Shown in pieces: positions 23,997-32,898 of a DNA stretch of 64,000 nt (its first letter is position 1; each line of letters begins with the position of its first letter). Both the position numbers and the translations under genes were made by a program. Under the pieces are notes generated by a model, which saw only the letters and a program-made list of their open reading frames with translations, was not told the origin of the DNA and searched no databases. Source of the DNA: Mesotoga infera (lineage in GTDB: Bacteria > Thermotogota > Thermotogae > Petrotogales > Kosmotogaceae); the NCBI RefSeq assembly GCF_900157305.1, contig NZ_LS974202.1, positions 1,736,001-1,800,000 on the forward strand, read 5' to 3'.

Positions 23997-25232
23997 ATGA
24001 AAAAGCTTTTGGTCGCGGTTCTTCTTTTATCCGTTAGCGCACTCTTAGCGTCCGGGAGTGTCGAGATTTTCAGCTGGTGGACGGGTGGTGGAGAAGAAGA
24101 GGGCCTTGCGGCGATCTACGAGGTCTTCAAGGCAAAATTCCCCGACGTCGAGATAATAAACGCAACGGTCGCCGGTGGAGCCGGAACTAACGCAAAGGCC
24201 GTTTTGAAGACCAGGATGCTGGGTGGCAACCCGCCGGATTCCTTCCAGGTACACGGTGGAATGGAGCTGATAGACACCTACGTCATCACGGGCATGATGG
24301 AACCCCTGACGGATATCCTCGAAGGCTGGGGGATACTCGACAAGTTCCCTAAAGACATTATGACGATCTGTAGTTACGAGGGAGAGGTTTACTCCATACC
24401 GGTGAATGTGCACAGGGGTAACGTTGTATTCATCAACAACGAGATCCTCAAGAAGGCCGGTGTCGAGACGGTACCGCAGGATGGACCGGGTTTCCTACAA
24501 GTCTGTGAGAAGATCAAACAGGCCGGCTTCATTCCTCTCGCTCTCGGCGACAAGGACAAGTGGGAAGCGGCGCATCTCTTCGAAACCGTACTGCTCTCCG
24601 CTCTCGGCCCTGAAGGCTACAACGGTCTATGGAACGGCACAACTAGCTTCAATGACCCGGGGATCGGAAGGGCTATCGTTATTTTCGAAGAGTTGATCAA
24701 GTACGTCAACGAGGACCACGCCGCGCTCACGTGGCAAGATGCCACGAAGATGGTTTTCGACGGTAAGGCAGCTTTCAATGTCATGGGCGACTGGGCCGAA
24801 GGTTATCTCAAGACGCTCGGCTGGACTCCCGGTGTAGAATTCGGCTGGATGGCAGTCCCCGGAACTCAGGGTTCTTTCATGGTCGTAACCGATACTTTCG
24901 GTCTTCCGAAGAATGCTCCCAACAGAGAAAACGCCCTGAAGTGGCTCGAAATAGTGGCTTCGGTCGAGGGGCAGGATGCTTTCAACCCGATCAAAGGGTC
25001 AATTCCGGCGAGGCTCGATGCCGACAAATCGCTTTACGATCCTTACCTTACATGGTCGATGAACGACTTCGCCACCAACGCGCTCTGTCCATCAATCGCA
25101 CACGGTTCTGCAGCTCCAGAAGGCTTCATCACCGAATTGAACGACGCAGTCAATATCTTCATAACCACGAAGGATAGAGACGGCTTCTTGAAGGCAATAA
25201 GAAACGCCGCGCAAGACTATTATATAGACTAA
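23997..25232 (+). CDS. ABC transporter sugar-binding protein (glucose-type, Thermus GlcE-like)
   Basis: A 411-residue secreted solute-binding protein, family 1. Signal peptide KKLLVAVLLLSVSALLASG, then FSWWTGGGEEEGL. Several blocks (INATVAGGAGTNAKAVLKTRM, GGNPPDSFQVHGGMELI split across 60-85, VPVNVHRGNV-like IPVNVHRGN, FNVMGDWAEGY, NPIKGSIPARLD) match what I recall of the Thermus glucose/galactose-binding protein. It should deliver a hexose to the permeases that follow. Strong Shine-Dalgarno (CAGGGGGTGTTT). No tRNA or mobile signs nearby. Confidence 0.9.
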   Translation: MKKLLVAVLLLSVSALLASGSVEIFSWWTGGGEEEGLAAIYEVFKAKFPDVEIINATVAGGAGTNAKAVLKTRMLGGNPPDSFQVHGGMELIDTYVITGMMEPLTDILEGWGILDKFPKDIMTICSYEGEVYSIPVNVHRGNVVFINNEILKKAGVETVPQDGPGFLQVCEKIKQAGFIPLALGDKDKWEAAHLFETVLLSALGPEGYNGLWNGTTSFNDPGIGRAIVIFEELIKYVNEDHAALTWQDATKMVFDGKAAFNVMGDWAEGYLKTLGWTPGVEFGWMAVPGTQGSFMVVTDTFGLPKNAPNRENALKWLEIVASVEGQDAFNPIKGSIPARLDADKSLYDPYLTWSMNDFATNALCPSIAHGSAAPEGFITELNDAVNIFITTKDRDGFLKAIRNAAQDYYID

Positions 25233-25242
25233 TGTGCTCGGT

Positions 25243-25266
25243 GGGGCCTGCGTTGAAGCGGGCCCC
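25243..25266 (+). terminator. Intercistronic hairpin between binding protein and permease
   Basis: GGGGCCTGC (25243-25251) pairs with GCGGGCCCC (25258-25266) around GTTGAA, with one T-G pair. A CTTCTCT tail instead of a T run suggests an RNA-stabilising or partial terminator, which would raise binding protein over permease expression. Confidence 0.55.
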
Positions 25267-25286
25267 CTTCTCTGGAGGTGTTGTAG

Positions 25287-26216
25287 ATCAAGCGGAAAAC
25301 CAGGCGTGGAATTATTTCCTTTCTTATACTATCGCCGACGTTCGCCGCGATAGGTATTTTCGTTTATTTCTTCATCGGCTGGACGGCTAGAACCTCGGTG
25401 TCTAACTGGAACAGCTTTGCCAGACTATTGAAGGGAGAGTTCGAGTTCGTGGGTCTTCGCAATTATCTCAGACTCTTCGAAGATCCGAGGTTCCAGACAG
25501 ATCTCTGGAACACTTTCTACTTCACTCTCTTCTTCATCGCCGGCTGTCTGATACTGGGCATAATTCTCGCAGTTCTTATAGACAGAAATCTTAAAGGTTC
25601 GGCGATATTCAGAAATATCTATCTCTTTCCAATGGCTCTTTCGTTCGTCGTCACCGGGGCAGTCTGGCGGTGGATATTCGCGCCGGGAATTCTACCGGGC
25701 AGTCCCCAGGGTATGAACCTTCTCCTGGATCTGGTGGGACTGGATATATTCCAGTGGAAATGGTTCACGAGCACGACCAATTTTTTAAAATTCAACGTGG
25801 CCCTGATTCCGGTCATTATCGCCGCTGTCTGGCAGCTTTCGGGCTACACGATGGCGATGTATCTGGCCGGACTGCGCGGGATATCTCAGGATCTTATCGA
25901 GGCGGCCGAGGTCGATGGTGCGACCGGCTGGCAGATCTTCTGGAAGATAAAGTTCCCGATACTGAGGCCCATAACGCTGAGCGCCATGATAATCCTGGGG
26001 CACATTTCGCTGAAAATCTTCGATCTCGTTTACGCAATGACCGGTAGCGGCCCAAACAACGTCACGGACGTGCCGGCTATCTATATGTTCGAGACGACTT
26101 TCAGGGCGAACAAGTACGCCACGGGCTCGGCGATCGCCATGGTGATGCTGATCATGGTCGCCGTGGTTATTGTGCCGTACCTCTTTTCGGCGTTCAGAAA
26201 GGAGAAAAGGATATGA
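25287..26216 (+). CDS. Sugar ABC transporter permease 1, AUC start
   Basis: A 309-residue MalF-type permease with six membrane helices and the EAA loop ([23 protein letters not shown]) that contacts the ATPase. Translation must begin at ATC (25287-25289) or a later AUH codon: the codon just upstream is TAG in frame, and no ATG, GTG or TTG occurs until GTG at 25398, which would delete the first membrane helix ([20 protein letters not shown]). GGAGGTGTT lies four bases before ATC. The stop overlaps the next start as ATGA. Confidence 0.9.
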   Translation: MKRKTRRGIISFLILSPTFAAIGIFVYFFIGWTARTSVSNWNSFARLLKGEFEFVGLRNYLRLFEDPRFQTDLWNTFYFTLFFIAGCLILGIILAVLIDRNLKGSAIFRNIYLFPMALSFVVTGAVWRWIFAPGILPGSPQGMNLLLDLVGLDIFQWKWFTSTTNFLKFNVALIPVIIAAVWQLSGYTMAMYLAGLRGISQDLIEAAEVDGATGWQIFWKIKFPILRPITLSAMIILGHISLKIFDLVYAMTGSGPNNVTDVPAIYMFETTFRANKYATGSAIAMVMLIMVAVVIVPYLFSAFRKEKRI

Positions 26217-27025
26217 TCAGAAAGCTTGTGATCTACATACTTCTGGTTGTTTTCGCCCTGTTCTTTCTGATGCCGGTTTACGTACTTTTGGCCACGAGTT
26301 TCAAGCCACTGAAGGAAGTTGGTTTGGTCAGGATGTGGTTTCCGCCGAACGAGTTCTCCTTCGACGGCTTCGTCAAGGCCTTCAATAAACTGGCTCCCAA
26401 CCTGAGAAACTCTTTCATACTGGTAATACCGGCCACATTGTTATCGGCCGTGATCGGCTCGATCAACGGGTACGTTTTATCCAAGTTGAAATTCAGGGGA
26501 TCGGATTTTCTCTTCGCCCTCGTTCTTTTCGGAATGTTCATCCCCTACCAGAGCGTTCTTTTCCCGCTGATACGCTTTTTGCAGGATATAGGTCTTTACG
26601 GCTCAATCTGGGGGCTGGTACTGGTACATGTGGTTTACGGGTTGCCTATAACGACTTTGATCTTCAGGAATTATTACAGCGAAGTGCCGACAGAGTTGAT
26701 AGAAGCGGCCGGCATAGACGGAGCCGGTATCTTCAAGACATATCTCAAAGTTCTCTTCCCCATATCGCTGCCGGGCTTCGTGGTCGTAGTAATCTGGCAG
26801 TTCACGAACATATGGAATGAATTTCTCTTTGCCGTCACAGTTACCAGTGACCCGACGAAGCAGCCGATCACCGTGGCGCTGGTAAACCTTGCAGGAAGTC
26901 AGGTAGTCGAGTGGAACGTTCAGATGGCCGGCGCCCTGCTAGCAGCTCTTCCGACGTTGATCGTCTATATACTTTTGGGTAAGTACTTCCTGAGGGGACT
27001 CCTCGCGGGCTCTGTCAAAGGTTGA
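26213..27025 (+). CDS. Sugar ABC transporter permease 2
   Basis: A 270-residue MalG-type permease with six helices and an EAA loop ([23 protein letters not shown]). Signature N-terminus [22 protein letters not shown]. It completes a binding protein-permease-permease operon. No ATPase gene is present in the window, so a shared MsiK/GlcV-like ATPase elsewhere is expected. The stop overlaps the convergent HExxH gene end by 11 bases. Confidence 0.92.
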   Translation: MIRKLVIYILLVVFALFFLMPVYVLLATSFKPLKEVGLVRMWFPPNEFSFDGFVKAFNKLAPNLRNSFILVIPATLLSAVIGSINGYVLSKLKFRGSDFLFALVLFGMFIPYQSVLFPLIRFLQDIGLYGSIWGLVLVHVVYGLPITTLIFRNYYSEVPTELIEAAGIDGAGIFKTYLKVLFPISLPGFVVVVIWQFTNIWNEFLFAVTVTSDPTKQPITVALVNLAGSQVVEWNVQMAGALLAALPTLIVYILLGKYFLRGLLAGSVKG

Positions 27026-28016
27026 ACATCACCGGAAGGTAATCGAAGAGGTTCGTGTATTCGCCATCCTTTTTTTCCTCCAGATAACGGAGAAGAGGCT
27101 CTCCCATAGGTCTTACGCCCGAGAAACCGGACCTCTCTTCCATGGTTCTGTGAAAAATTTCGGCCGTCTCCTCACCGAACTCATGGAAAAGATAGGCGTA
27201 GGTCATTGCGTATATTAGAAATTCGGCCAGCATATCCTCCCAGGACGGGTATCTGTCCATGAAAGCGGAAAGCACACCGCATGAAAAGGGCGATGTTCTC
27301 AACGCTTCTACCAGCTCCGGCTTTGCCGTTATGAGCGGATCTATGAGAGGGTGACAGAACTCGTGAAAGGCGACAATCCTTGACCAGACGGGATGGTCGC
27401 TGAAACTTCCGAATTTCTCGTCCGGCAAAGTGACTCCCGGTTCATAGGGCCATTTCTGGCTGGACCTACCGGGGTATCTGGCTATACAGTATAGACAGCG
27501 TTTGTCGGCCGCACCTAAAGAGGCCAGTTCGGGAAAGAGGGGATTGGGGAAGAAAAAGAGAGACCTTTCGTGATCACCGAAGAAATCTTTCAGGAGCTCT
27601 TCTATACGGTTGTTTTCGAGTGCCGTCGAAGCATCGCGCTCCAGTTTCTCCCAGCCAGTTTTCTGGCTTTCCCACAGACTTTCGAGATCGGCGGAAGCCA
27701 GTAACTTTCTCAACTCGAGGTGAAGTTCGCTGGTACAAAGTGTTGGTTCGTATCGGTACAGGTAATCGGGAAAACTTCGGGGTTCCAGGTCGGGCCACGA
27801 TAGGTTTACGGCATAAGTGAAGAGAAAGTAATAGGCCGTCCCATCTTTGAGAAGCGAGTTTAGGAGTTCAGGACGCTTTCTGCCCGCCAGGTGGCGCATC
27901 GTGCCCTCATATAGGAAGTGATGGGCGTGGGGCTTACGCAATTCCAGCTCCGGCAATTCGGTAAGCATCATCGCAGTCGACATAAGCCTGATTCTTTTGT
28001 CCGTAGATACTTTCAA
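27015..28016 (-). CDS. DUF4932-like protein with HExxH metallopeptidase motif
   Basis: A 333-residue soluble protein. The motif [12 protein letters not shown] near residue 240 contains HExxH, the zinc site of gluzincin-type peptidases, and the surrounding pattern matches my memory of DUF4932. [19 protein letters not shown]-like helices follow (a possible third ligand Glu in [10 protein letters not shown]). TTG at 28016 is preferred: GGGAGG is six bases upstream, and the longer frame overlaps the CHAD gene. Last gene of a five-gene minus-strand operon. Peptidase activity is inferred from the motif only. Confidence 0.65.
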   Translation of the reverse strand: MKVSTDKRIRLMSTAMMLTELPELELRKPHAHHFLYEGTMRHLAGRKRPELLNSLLKDGTAYYFLFTYAVNLSWPDLEPRSFPDYLYRYEPTLCTSELHLELRKLLASADLESLWESQKTGWEKLERDASTALENNRIEELLKDFFGDHERSLFFFPNPLFPELASLGAADKRCLYCIARYPGRSSQKWPYEPGVTLPDEKFGSFSDHPVWSRIVAFHEFCHPLIDPLITAKPELVEALRTSPFSCGVLSAFMDRYPSWEDMLAEFLIYAMTYAYLFHEFGEETAEIFHRTMEERSGFSGVRPMGEPLLRYLEEKKDGEYTNLFDYLPVMFNL

Positions 28017-28018
28017 AA

Positions 28019-29122
28019 TCAACCTCCCGTTTTCTTTCTCTTTCCCAGCCTGCCGGCCCTCCTGGCGAGCGTCTGGTACGAAGGAAGGCCTTCGATGCCC
28101 AATCTGTCGCAAATGGCCGGGTTTTCCTTGAGGTAGGCCACAACGCCCCTGTAGCTAAGTCCCTTCTCGCTGGCCAGGAAGAGTATCTTCTCTATAGTCC
28201 CGTCGCTGAATTTTTCTGTTACGCCGGAGCGGAAGTTGCCCCGGTCTTTATCCTTTCTCTCGTACTGATTTGTAGCCGGCTCTTCGATGAAACGCCCTAT
28301 GACGGCCAGCTCATCCCTCCAGCCCTCGAGAAATTCGCTCACCAGCATATGCCTGTCGATCGAGATTCTCTGAAAGGTCTCGACCGGAACGGAGAGCCTT
28401 CCTTTATTAACCAGCTTACCTATAGTCTTCAACAATACCGTGAGGTCCTGAACCTTTCCAAGTCTGTCCTGAATCTTTTTGAGGAGCGCGAGCGTACCGC
28501 CGTCGAGTCCGATGTATCCGTCCAGTGTCTCGAGTGTGTAACGGAGCTTCTTTATGGAGATCCTGGAGTTGTGGAGTGTGGTAAAATCCGCCGGATCGGA
28601 CCTGGCGAAGCTCTTCCCGACGGACGAATAACGCTTTTTTATTCGGGTGGATATTCGCTCGGTGTTCCGTTCCAGGAGATTGCTGTCGTCGCAGACCACT
28701 ATGAGTTCCCTGTGGAAGTGGAGAAAGTCTCTTTCGAGACGTTCCATGTCGAATTCGACCAGCGATCTGGAGGCCTGTGCCGCGAGTCTTTCGTCCTTGG
28801 CCTCCAGTTGTTCGGGAAGGCCTTCGATGCCGTATTCGATGGCCAGAGACCTCTGGACATGGTTGTCCCTGAGACGACCGAGCGAAGTTCTGAGAGCCGA
28901 AAGCATTTTGAGCGATCTGGAGGGCTTTCTGTCGATTAAAATGGCGCCGATCGATAGAGCTTCGGAAAGCCTGCGACTCCACACTCTAATGTCGTGTACG
29001 GTATCTTCCTCCAGCGAATCTCTTCCCTTATCGATATGACCCTTGAGAGTGTCCAGCATCGCTCCGACCTTCTCTGGAAAGGCCTTGAGAAAGGACTCGT
29101 GGACCGTTCTATCGAAGATCAT
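28019..29122 (-). CDS. CHAD-domain protein
   Basis: A 367-residue helical protein. The N-terminal ~290 residues form the conserved histidine alpha-helical domain: VHDIRVWSRRLSEAL and the second half LHNSRISIKKLRYTLE carry the conserved His and basic residues. CHAD proteins bind polyphosphate or other polyanions. The last ~75 residues (IEKILFLASEKGLSYRGVVAYL) look like a small HTH-type addition. The ATG at 29122 overlaps the SixA stop as ATGA. Its neighbour, a phosphohistidine phosphatase-like protein, is a common companion of CHAD genes. Confidence 0.85.
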   Translation of the reverse strand: MIFDRTVHESFLKAFPEKVGAMLDTLKGHIDKGRDSLEEDTVHDIRVWSRRLSEALSIGAILIDRKPSRSLKMLSALRTSLGRLRDNHVQRSLAIEYGIEGLPEQLEAKDERLAAQASRSLVEFDMERLERDFLHFHRELIVVCDDSNLLERNTERISTRIKKRYSSVGKSFARSDPADFTTLHNSRISIKKLRYTLETLDGYIGLDGGTLALLKKIQDRLGKVQDLTVLLKTIGKLVNKGRLSVPVETFQRISIDRHMLVSEFLEGWRDELAVIGRFIEEPATNQYERKDKDRGNFRSGVTEKFSDGTIEKILFLASEKGLSYRGVVAYLKENPAICDRLGIEGLPSYQTLARRAGRLGKRKKTGG

Positions 29123-29613
29123 TTCGTTTTTCTCAGTAGCGACGGCTTGAGGAGAAATTCCAACTTGAATTTGTTGAGGTCCAATTCTTTCCAGTTTTCG
29201 CAATCGACTTTGAAGCAGGCCACCGACGAAGTGGCCATTCTAGCTGTGCACCGGACTGCCGCCATGAACTCTTCGATCGCTGGGTTGTGGCCGACTATCA
29301 TCACGGAGCTGTATTTGTCGTCCGTTGTGGCGATCGCCGCGGCTATGGTCTCGCTCGATCCGGTGTAGAGCTCCCCGTTCTCGATCATCTCGATCTCTCC
29401 TATGGCTTTTTTGAATTTTCTGGCCGTCTGTCTTGCACGTTTCGCTCCGGAGGAGAGTATTATCGCAGGTCCGTCGATAAACGGCTTTACGATTTTGGCC
29501 ATCGACAGTGAATCGCTCTTTCCCCTGTCGGTGAGCGATCTGTCTATATCCTGCATATCGCCCTTTTTTTCTCTTTCGGCCTCTGCGTGACGTACCAAGA
29601 AGACTTTTCTCAA
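29119..29613 (-). CDS. SixA-like histidine phosphatase
   Basis: A 164-residue histidine phosphatase with the RHG-type motif FLVRHAEAE (catalytic His9), ILSSGAKRARQTA and VMIVGHNPAIEEF (second His). SixA removes phosphate from phosphohistidine in signalling proteins; small-molecule phosphatase activity is the alternative. TTG start behind AGAGGTGG. It is co-translated with the CHAD gene. Confidence 0.88.
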   Translation of the reverse strand: MRKVFLVRHAEAEREKKGDMQDIDRSLTDRGKSDSLSMAKIVKPFIDGPAIILSSGAKRARQTARKFKKAIGEIEMIENGELYTGSSETIAAAIATTDDKYSSVMIVGHNPAIEEFMAAVRCTARMATSSVACFKVDCENWKELDLNKFKLEFLLKPSLLRKTK

Positions 29614-29712
29614 TTATTCCACCTCTTGCACGAACCAAAGCCTTCGTCCGTTGGAACGTACGAGAACAATGATACTATCTTTCCTTCCAGAAAACCAAGA
29701 GCTGGACTCTCT

Positions 29713-30546
29713 TCAGTCTATTCTCAATTCTACGATTCTTGCCCGGTATATGAAAACATCGTGAAACCTCTCGAAGGGAGCGAACCGGTTTTTCAGAAAG
29801 GGGTCGAGTTCCACGCTTTCGGGCACCATGGTGTGAACGCGGGAGTAACCCTTTTCGTGGGCGTACCCGGCAAGCAACGAAAGAAAGTTTTCGGCATCTT
29901 CGCCCTTGCCCAACTCTATGTAGTTGATCTCCATGCAATCGGAAAATTTCGGGTTTCTGGAGACTACGGCCATATTGTCATTCCGTCTTAAGATTTCCGG
30001 CTCTTTCAACCAGTTTCTCTTTTGGCCGATCTCCGGAGGAACGAAAAACCAGTCGTTGCTCATGTAAGCCTCTATCTCCGGGATCTCCTGGCCAATCTGC
30101 AATCCTGCGTATTTCAATTCAATCTCAAGATCCACGGAGGGCTTGAGTTCCAGCTCCAGGTTCGTGAAGACCGCTACTCTTGAGAATCCCAGAGATTCGT
30201 TGATTTTGATCGAGGCTAGATTGTCGAAGTAAGTCGAAAAGTAAAGTTCCTTCAGTCCTTCATTCCGGGCCAGTCTCATCATTTCTACAGCCAGTTCTCT
30301 GCCATATCCCTTTCCCTGAAGCTCGGGTTTGATCCTCATTCCTTCTAGCCAGCCTACCGCCGGCGAAAGACGCCTGAGGTTGGCCACGCCAACCAGAGCT
30401 TCATCCTTCCACATCCCCATGAAATGACAGTCACTGTCGCTAACCCAGGAGTCGAAGGCTGCCGGGATATAATCGTCGCCCTCCCATATATCTTTGACAA
30501 CCTCGAGAACATTTTCCCTGTCTTTTAGTTCGAGTTCTCTAATCAT
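29713..30546 (-). CDS. GNAT acetyltransferase, probable double-domain
   Basis: A 277-residue protein. The first ~140 residues are a clear GNAT domain with the acetyl-CoA loop PELQGKGYGREL and YFDNLASIKINESLGF. The second half (NDWFFVPPEIG ... LAGYAHEKGYSRVHTMVPE) has GNAT-like ends without a clear CoA loop, so it is probably a degenerate partner domain. It starts two bases after the racemase-like gene and probably modifies an amine; the substrate is not known. Confidence 0.75.
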   Translation of the reverse strand: MIRELELKDRENVLEVVKDIWEGDDYIPAAFDSWVSDSDCHFMGMWKDEALVGVANLRRLSPAVGWLEGMRIKPELQGKGYGRELAVEMMRLARNEGLKELYFSTYFDNLASIKINESLGFSRVAVFTNLELELKPSVDLEIELKYAGLQIGQEIPEIEAYMSNDWFFVPPEIGQKRNWLKEPEILRRNDNMAVVSRNPKFSDCMEINYIELGKGEDAENFLSLLAGYAHEKGYSRVHTMVPESVELDPFLKNRFAPFERFHDVFIYRARIVELRID

Positions 30547-30548
30547 AT

Positions 30549-31613
30549 TTAACCCCTGTACTCTTTGATGATATAGTGGGAGGTCATAACCCTCAGGAGA
30601 GCACCGTAAGACATTCTAAACGGTATCTGGTCGTCCACTGAAAGCTTTTTTGGGCAGTCGGTAACGTCCAAAATAAGATGATCGCTGGAGGCGTGAAGGA
30701 CCCGGCAACCTTCAAGCATTGGTGTAAGTCCTGATGGAACTACGTCCTGCTCACCGATATCCAGGATAGCTTTCAACCTCTCACCCATGTCCTCAAAATG
30801 GGGCTTCCTTCCGAAGGCATCCGATCCTATTTCTCCGATCGGGACGGAAGGTTTTCTCTTTAGCTCCAAAACAGTTCCATAAAGAGTGAAGGTCTCCCTG
30901 GTAGTTCCTGGTACGGCGCGGTTGTTGGTCACGTCGGTGCCACACATGATGGATTCACCGAGTCTGTAATGGTTGATTCCTCGCGGGAGTGTTCCGTTCT
31001 CTATCAGAGGTAGCGATGCGGTATTTCCGGCCGAATACCTCTCGATCTCGACACCGGCTTCCCTGCACAGCCTATCGCCCAGCTCGAGAAGTATCTCGAA
31101 TTTTTCCGGTGTTGCGATCACACCGCCGAAGCAGCCAAGGTTCGTGCCGATACCGGCGAAACTCTGCCCCGCTATCTTCACCGCCTCTCCAAGCTCTTCG
31201 AAGGCCCGGTCGTACATCACACCTTCTCTGAGGTCACCGGTATCCACCATGTAGATGAACTTCAAGCGGCGGCCCAACTCTTCTGAGAGTTCCTTGAGAG
31301 CCTTCAGGGATTTCAACTCGCTCAGGAGGACGTAATCAACCGATTCAACGACTTTTCTATAAAGCTGCGGAGAGGGGAGACGCAACAGGAGGAAGGTGGG
31401 TGAGAGGCCTGACTTCCTGATTCTGTCGATGTTCTCCAGTCTCGATTCTCCGATCTCTCGCACACCGGTTTCGATTATCTTCGAAACTATTTCGGGGTCG
31501 CCGCAGACGACCTTCGTTACGGATGTCATCTCCACACCAGCTCTTCCCGTCAGATTCAGCAGATAACGGGCGTTATTCGCTATGTTCAGTTTGTTGATTA
31601 CCACGTAAGCCAT
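30549..31613 (-). CDS. PLP-dependent alanine/ornithine racemase family protein
   Basis: A 354-residue TIM-barrel PLP enzyme. The PLP lysine is Lys34 in VTKVVCG. Later marks include YMVDTGDLREGVM, GTNLGCFGG, YSAGNTASLPL and NHYRLGESIMCGTDV, the last typical of ornithine racemase-type proteins. It is expected to interconvert L- and D-amino acids in the cytoplasm. The ATG at 31613 follows GAGGTGATCGC. First gene of the operon, with a good promoter upstream. Confidence 0.82.
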   Translation of the reverse strand: MAYVVINKLNIANNARYLLNLTGRAGVEMTSVTKVVCGDPEIVSKIIETGVREIGESRLENIDRIRKSGLSPTFLLLRLPSPQLYRKVVESVDYVLLSELKSLKALKELSEELGRRLKFIYMVDTGDLREGVMYDRAFEELGEAVKIAGQSFAGIGTNLGCFGGVIATPEKFEILLELGDRLCREAGVEIERYSAGNTASLPLIENGTLPRGINHYRLGESIMCGTDVTNNRAVPGTTRETFTLYGTVLELKRKPSVPIGEIGSDAFGRKPHFEDMGERLKAILDIGEQDVVPSGLTPMLEGCRVLHASSDHLILDVTDCPKKLSVDDQIPFRMSYGALLRVMTSHYIIKEYRG

Positions 31614-31631
31614 GCGATCACCTCTCAAAGA

Positions 31632-31661
31632 ATTATACGAAACCCGGCGAACAACTTTCAA
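31632..31661 (-). promoter_or_regulatory. Promoter of the racemase-GNAT-SixA-CHAD operon
   Basis: Minus-strand TTGAAA (31661-31656), 18-base spacer, TATAAT (31637-31632); the start codon is 18 bases beyond the -10 box. Confidence 0.75.
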
Positions 31662-31693
31662 GGAGTCCCTTCTATCATATTCGATCGCTATCG

Positions 31694-31699
31694 TATAAT
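31694..31699 (+). promoter_or_regulatory. -10 box directly before the DUF123 start (leaderless mRNA candidate)
   Basis: TATAAT ends nine bases before the A of the ATG at 31709. A transcript starting at the usual distance would have at most two or three leader bases. No Shine-Dalgarno precedes the ATG. Confidence 0.55.
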
Positions 31700-31708
31700 A
31701 GCTACATC

Positions 31709-32116
31709 ATGGATGAAAACAGGGGAGCTTACCTCGTTTTACTCGAACTTGAGCGTAGAACGTTGATTTCGGCCGGTGCAAGGGAATGGGAGCTCGAGCC
31801 GGGAATGTATATATATGTGGGATCGGCGATGACCTCGCTTTCGGAGAGAGTGGGGCGCCACCTGAGGTATGAGAAAAAGAAACACTGGCACATAGATTAT
31901 CTCAGGCAGGAGTCGAGGGTGCTGGCTGCACTTCTCCTTCCCTCCGACGTGAGGATGGAAGAGGAGCTTTCACGGTTTGTCTCCAAATACGGCGAAGGCG
32001 TGAAAGGTTTTGGTGCTAGCGATTGCAATGTAGACTCTAACCTTTACAGAATAGAACTGGAAGCTGTTTCGGAAATATTCTATGCGATAGCAGAAAAACT
32101 GGAGGGAGAGAGATGA
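31709..32116 (+). CDS. DUF123 / GIY-YIG-type small protein
   Basis: A 135-residue protein of the DUF123 group, a GIY-YIG fold often fused to or found near endonuclease III. Blocks: GAYLVLLELER, PGMYIYVGSAM (the GIY-YIG strand pair YVG) and KKHWHIDYLR (conserved His and Asp). A nuclease or sugar-probe role is suspected for the family but not shown. The end overlaps the next start as ATGA. Confidence 0.8.
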   Translation: MDENRGAYLVLLELERRTLISAGAREWELEPGMYIYVGSAMTSLSERVGRHLRYEKKKHWHIDYLRQESRVLAALLLPSDVRMEEELSRFVSKYGEGVKGFGASDCNVDSNLYRIELEAVSEIFYAIAEKLEGER

Positions 32117-32898
32117 TAGCTTTTTTGACTGACTGGGGGCACGACAGTTACTACGTCGGGGTAGCCAAGGCTGTGATAAGAGAAATAAACAGGGACGTGG
32201 AAATTCTCGACATCTGCCACAACATAAAACCTTTCAGTGTAAGGCACGCCGCTTATGTGATAGAGAGGGTGATCAAAGACCTGCCGGCCGATACGGTCTT
32301 CCTGGCCGTGGTCGATCCAGGTGTAGGGACTTCTAGAAAGCCTGTGGCGATGGTTCTCAAAAACGGAATGTGCATGGTTGGACCTGACAACGGTATCTTC
32401 ACGCTGGCTGCCGAGGGTTTCGGCGTTCACGAAGTGAGAGAGCTCGAGAACCGCCAATACCACAGGGGAGTTTCAAGGAGCTTTCACGGAAGAGATATCT
32501 TCGCACCGGTCGCCGCCCACATAGCCAGAGGACTGGCTGTGGAGAAGCTGGGGTCCAGACTGATGAACTTCGAATATCTCAAATACAGAAAGGCGACAAA
32601 AAGTGGAAACTCTTTCACGGGCGAGGTGGCCTTCTATGACGGTTTCGGCAATCTCGAGACCAACATCCCGCTATCTATCGCTGGAGAGCTGGAAGAGGGA
32701 GACATTTTAGAGTTGAACCGGGGAAGAAACCAGTTCAAGATAACCTTCGGAAACACTTATTACGATGTGAATCCCGGACAGCTTATGGCTCACTTCGATT
32801 CCAGCGGTTATTTGGAGATAACGGTAAATAAGGGAAGCGCGAGGGAACTCCTGGGAATGGACGAGGGAGAGCAGATAACGGTTGTCAAAGCCAGATAA
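32113..32898 (+). CDS. S-adenosyl-L-methionine hydroxide adenosyltransferase (DUF62)
   Basis: A 261-residue enzyme of the fluorinase/SAM hydroxide adenosyltransferase family, which splits SAM to adenosine and methionine using water-derived hydroxide. Landmarks: FLTDWGHDSYYVG (Asp7), VDPGVGT, GPDNGIFT and FHGRDIFAP (the Arg-Asp pair with a preceding His). C-terminal beta domain from about 165 (GEVAFYDGFGNLETNI). Start overlaps the DUF123 stop. The role in the cell is not settled for the family. Confidence 0.9.
   Translation: MIAFLTDWGHDSYYVGVAKAVIREINRDVEILDICHNIKPFSVRHAAYVIERVIKDLPADTVFLAVVDPGVGTSRKPVAMVLKNGMCMVGPDNGIFTLAAEGFGVHEVRELENRQYHRGVSRSFHGRDIFAPVAAHIARGLAVEKLGSRLMNFEYLKYRKATKSGNSFTGEVAFYDGFGNLETNIPLSIAGELEEGDILELNRGRNQFKITFGNTYYDVNPGQLMAHFDSSGYLEITVNKGSARELLGMDEGEQITVVKAR

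Noticed and set aside
27015-27025. Eleven-base overlap of convergent stops (also at 6339-6349) as a shared regulatory device
   Set aside because: Short tail-to-tail overlaps are common in compact genomes and two equal lengths can be coincidence.
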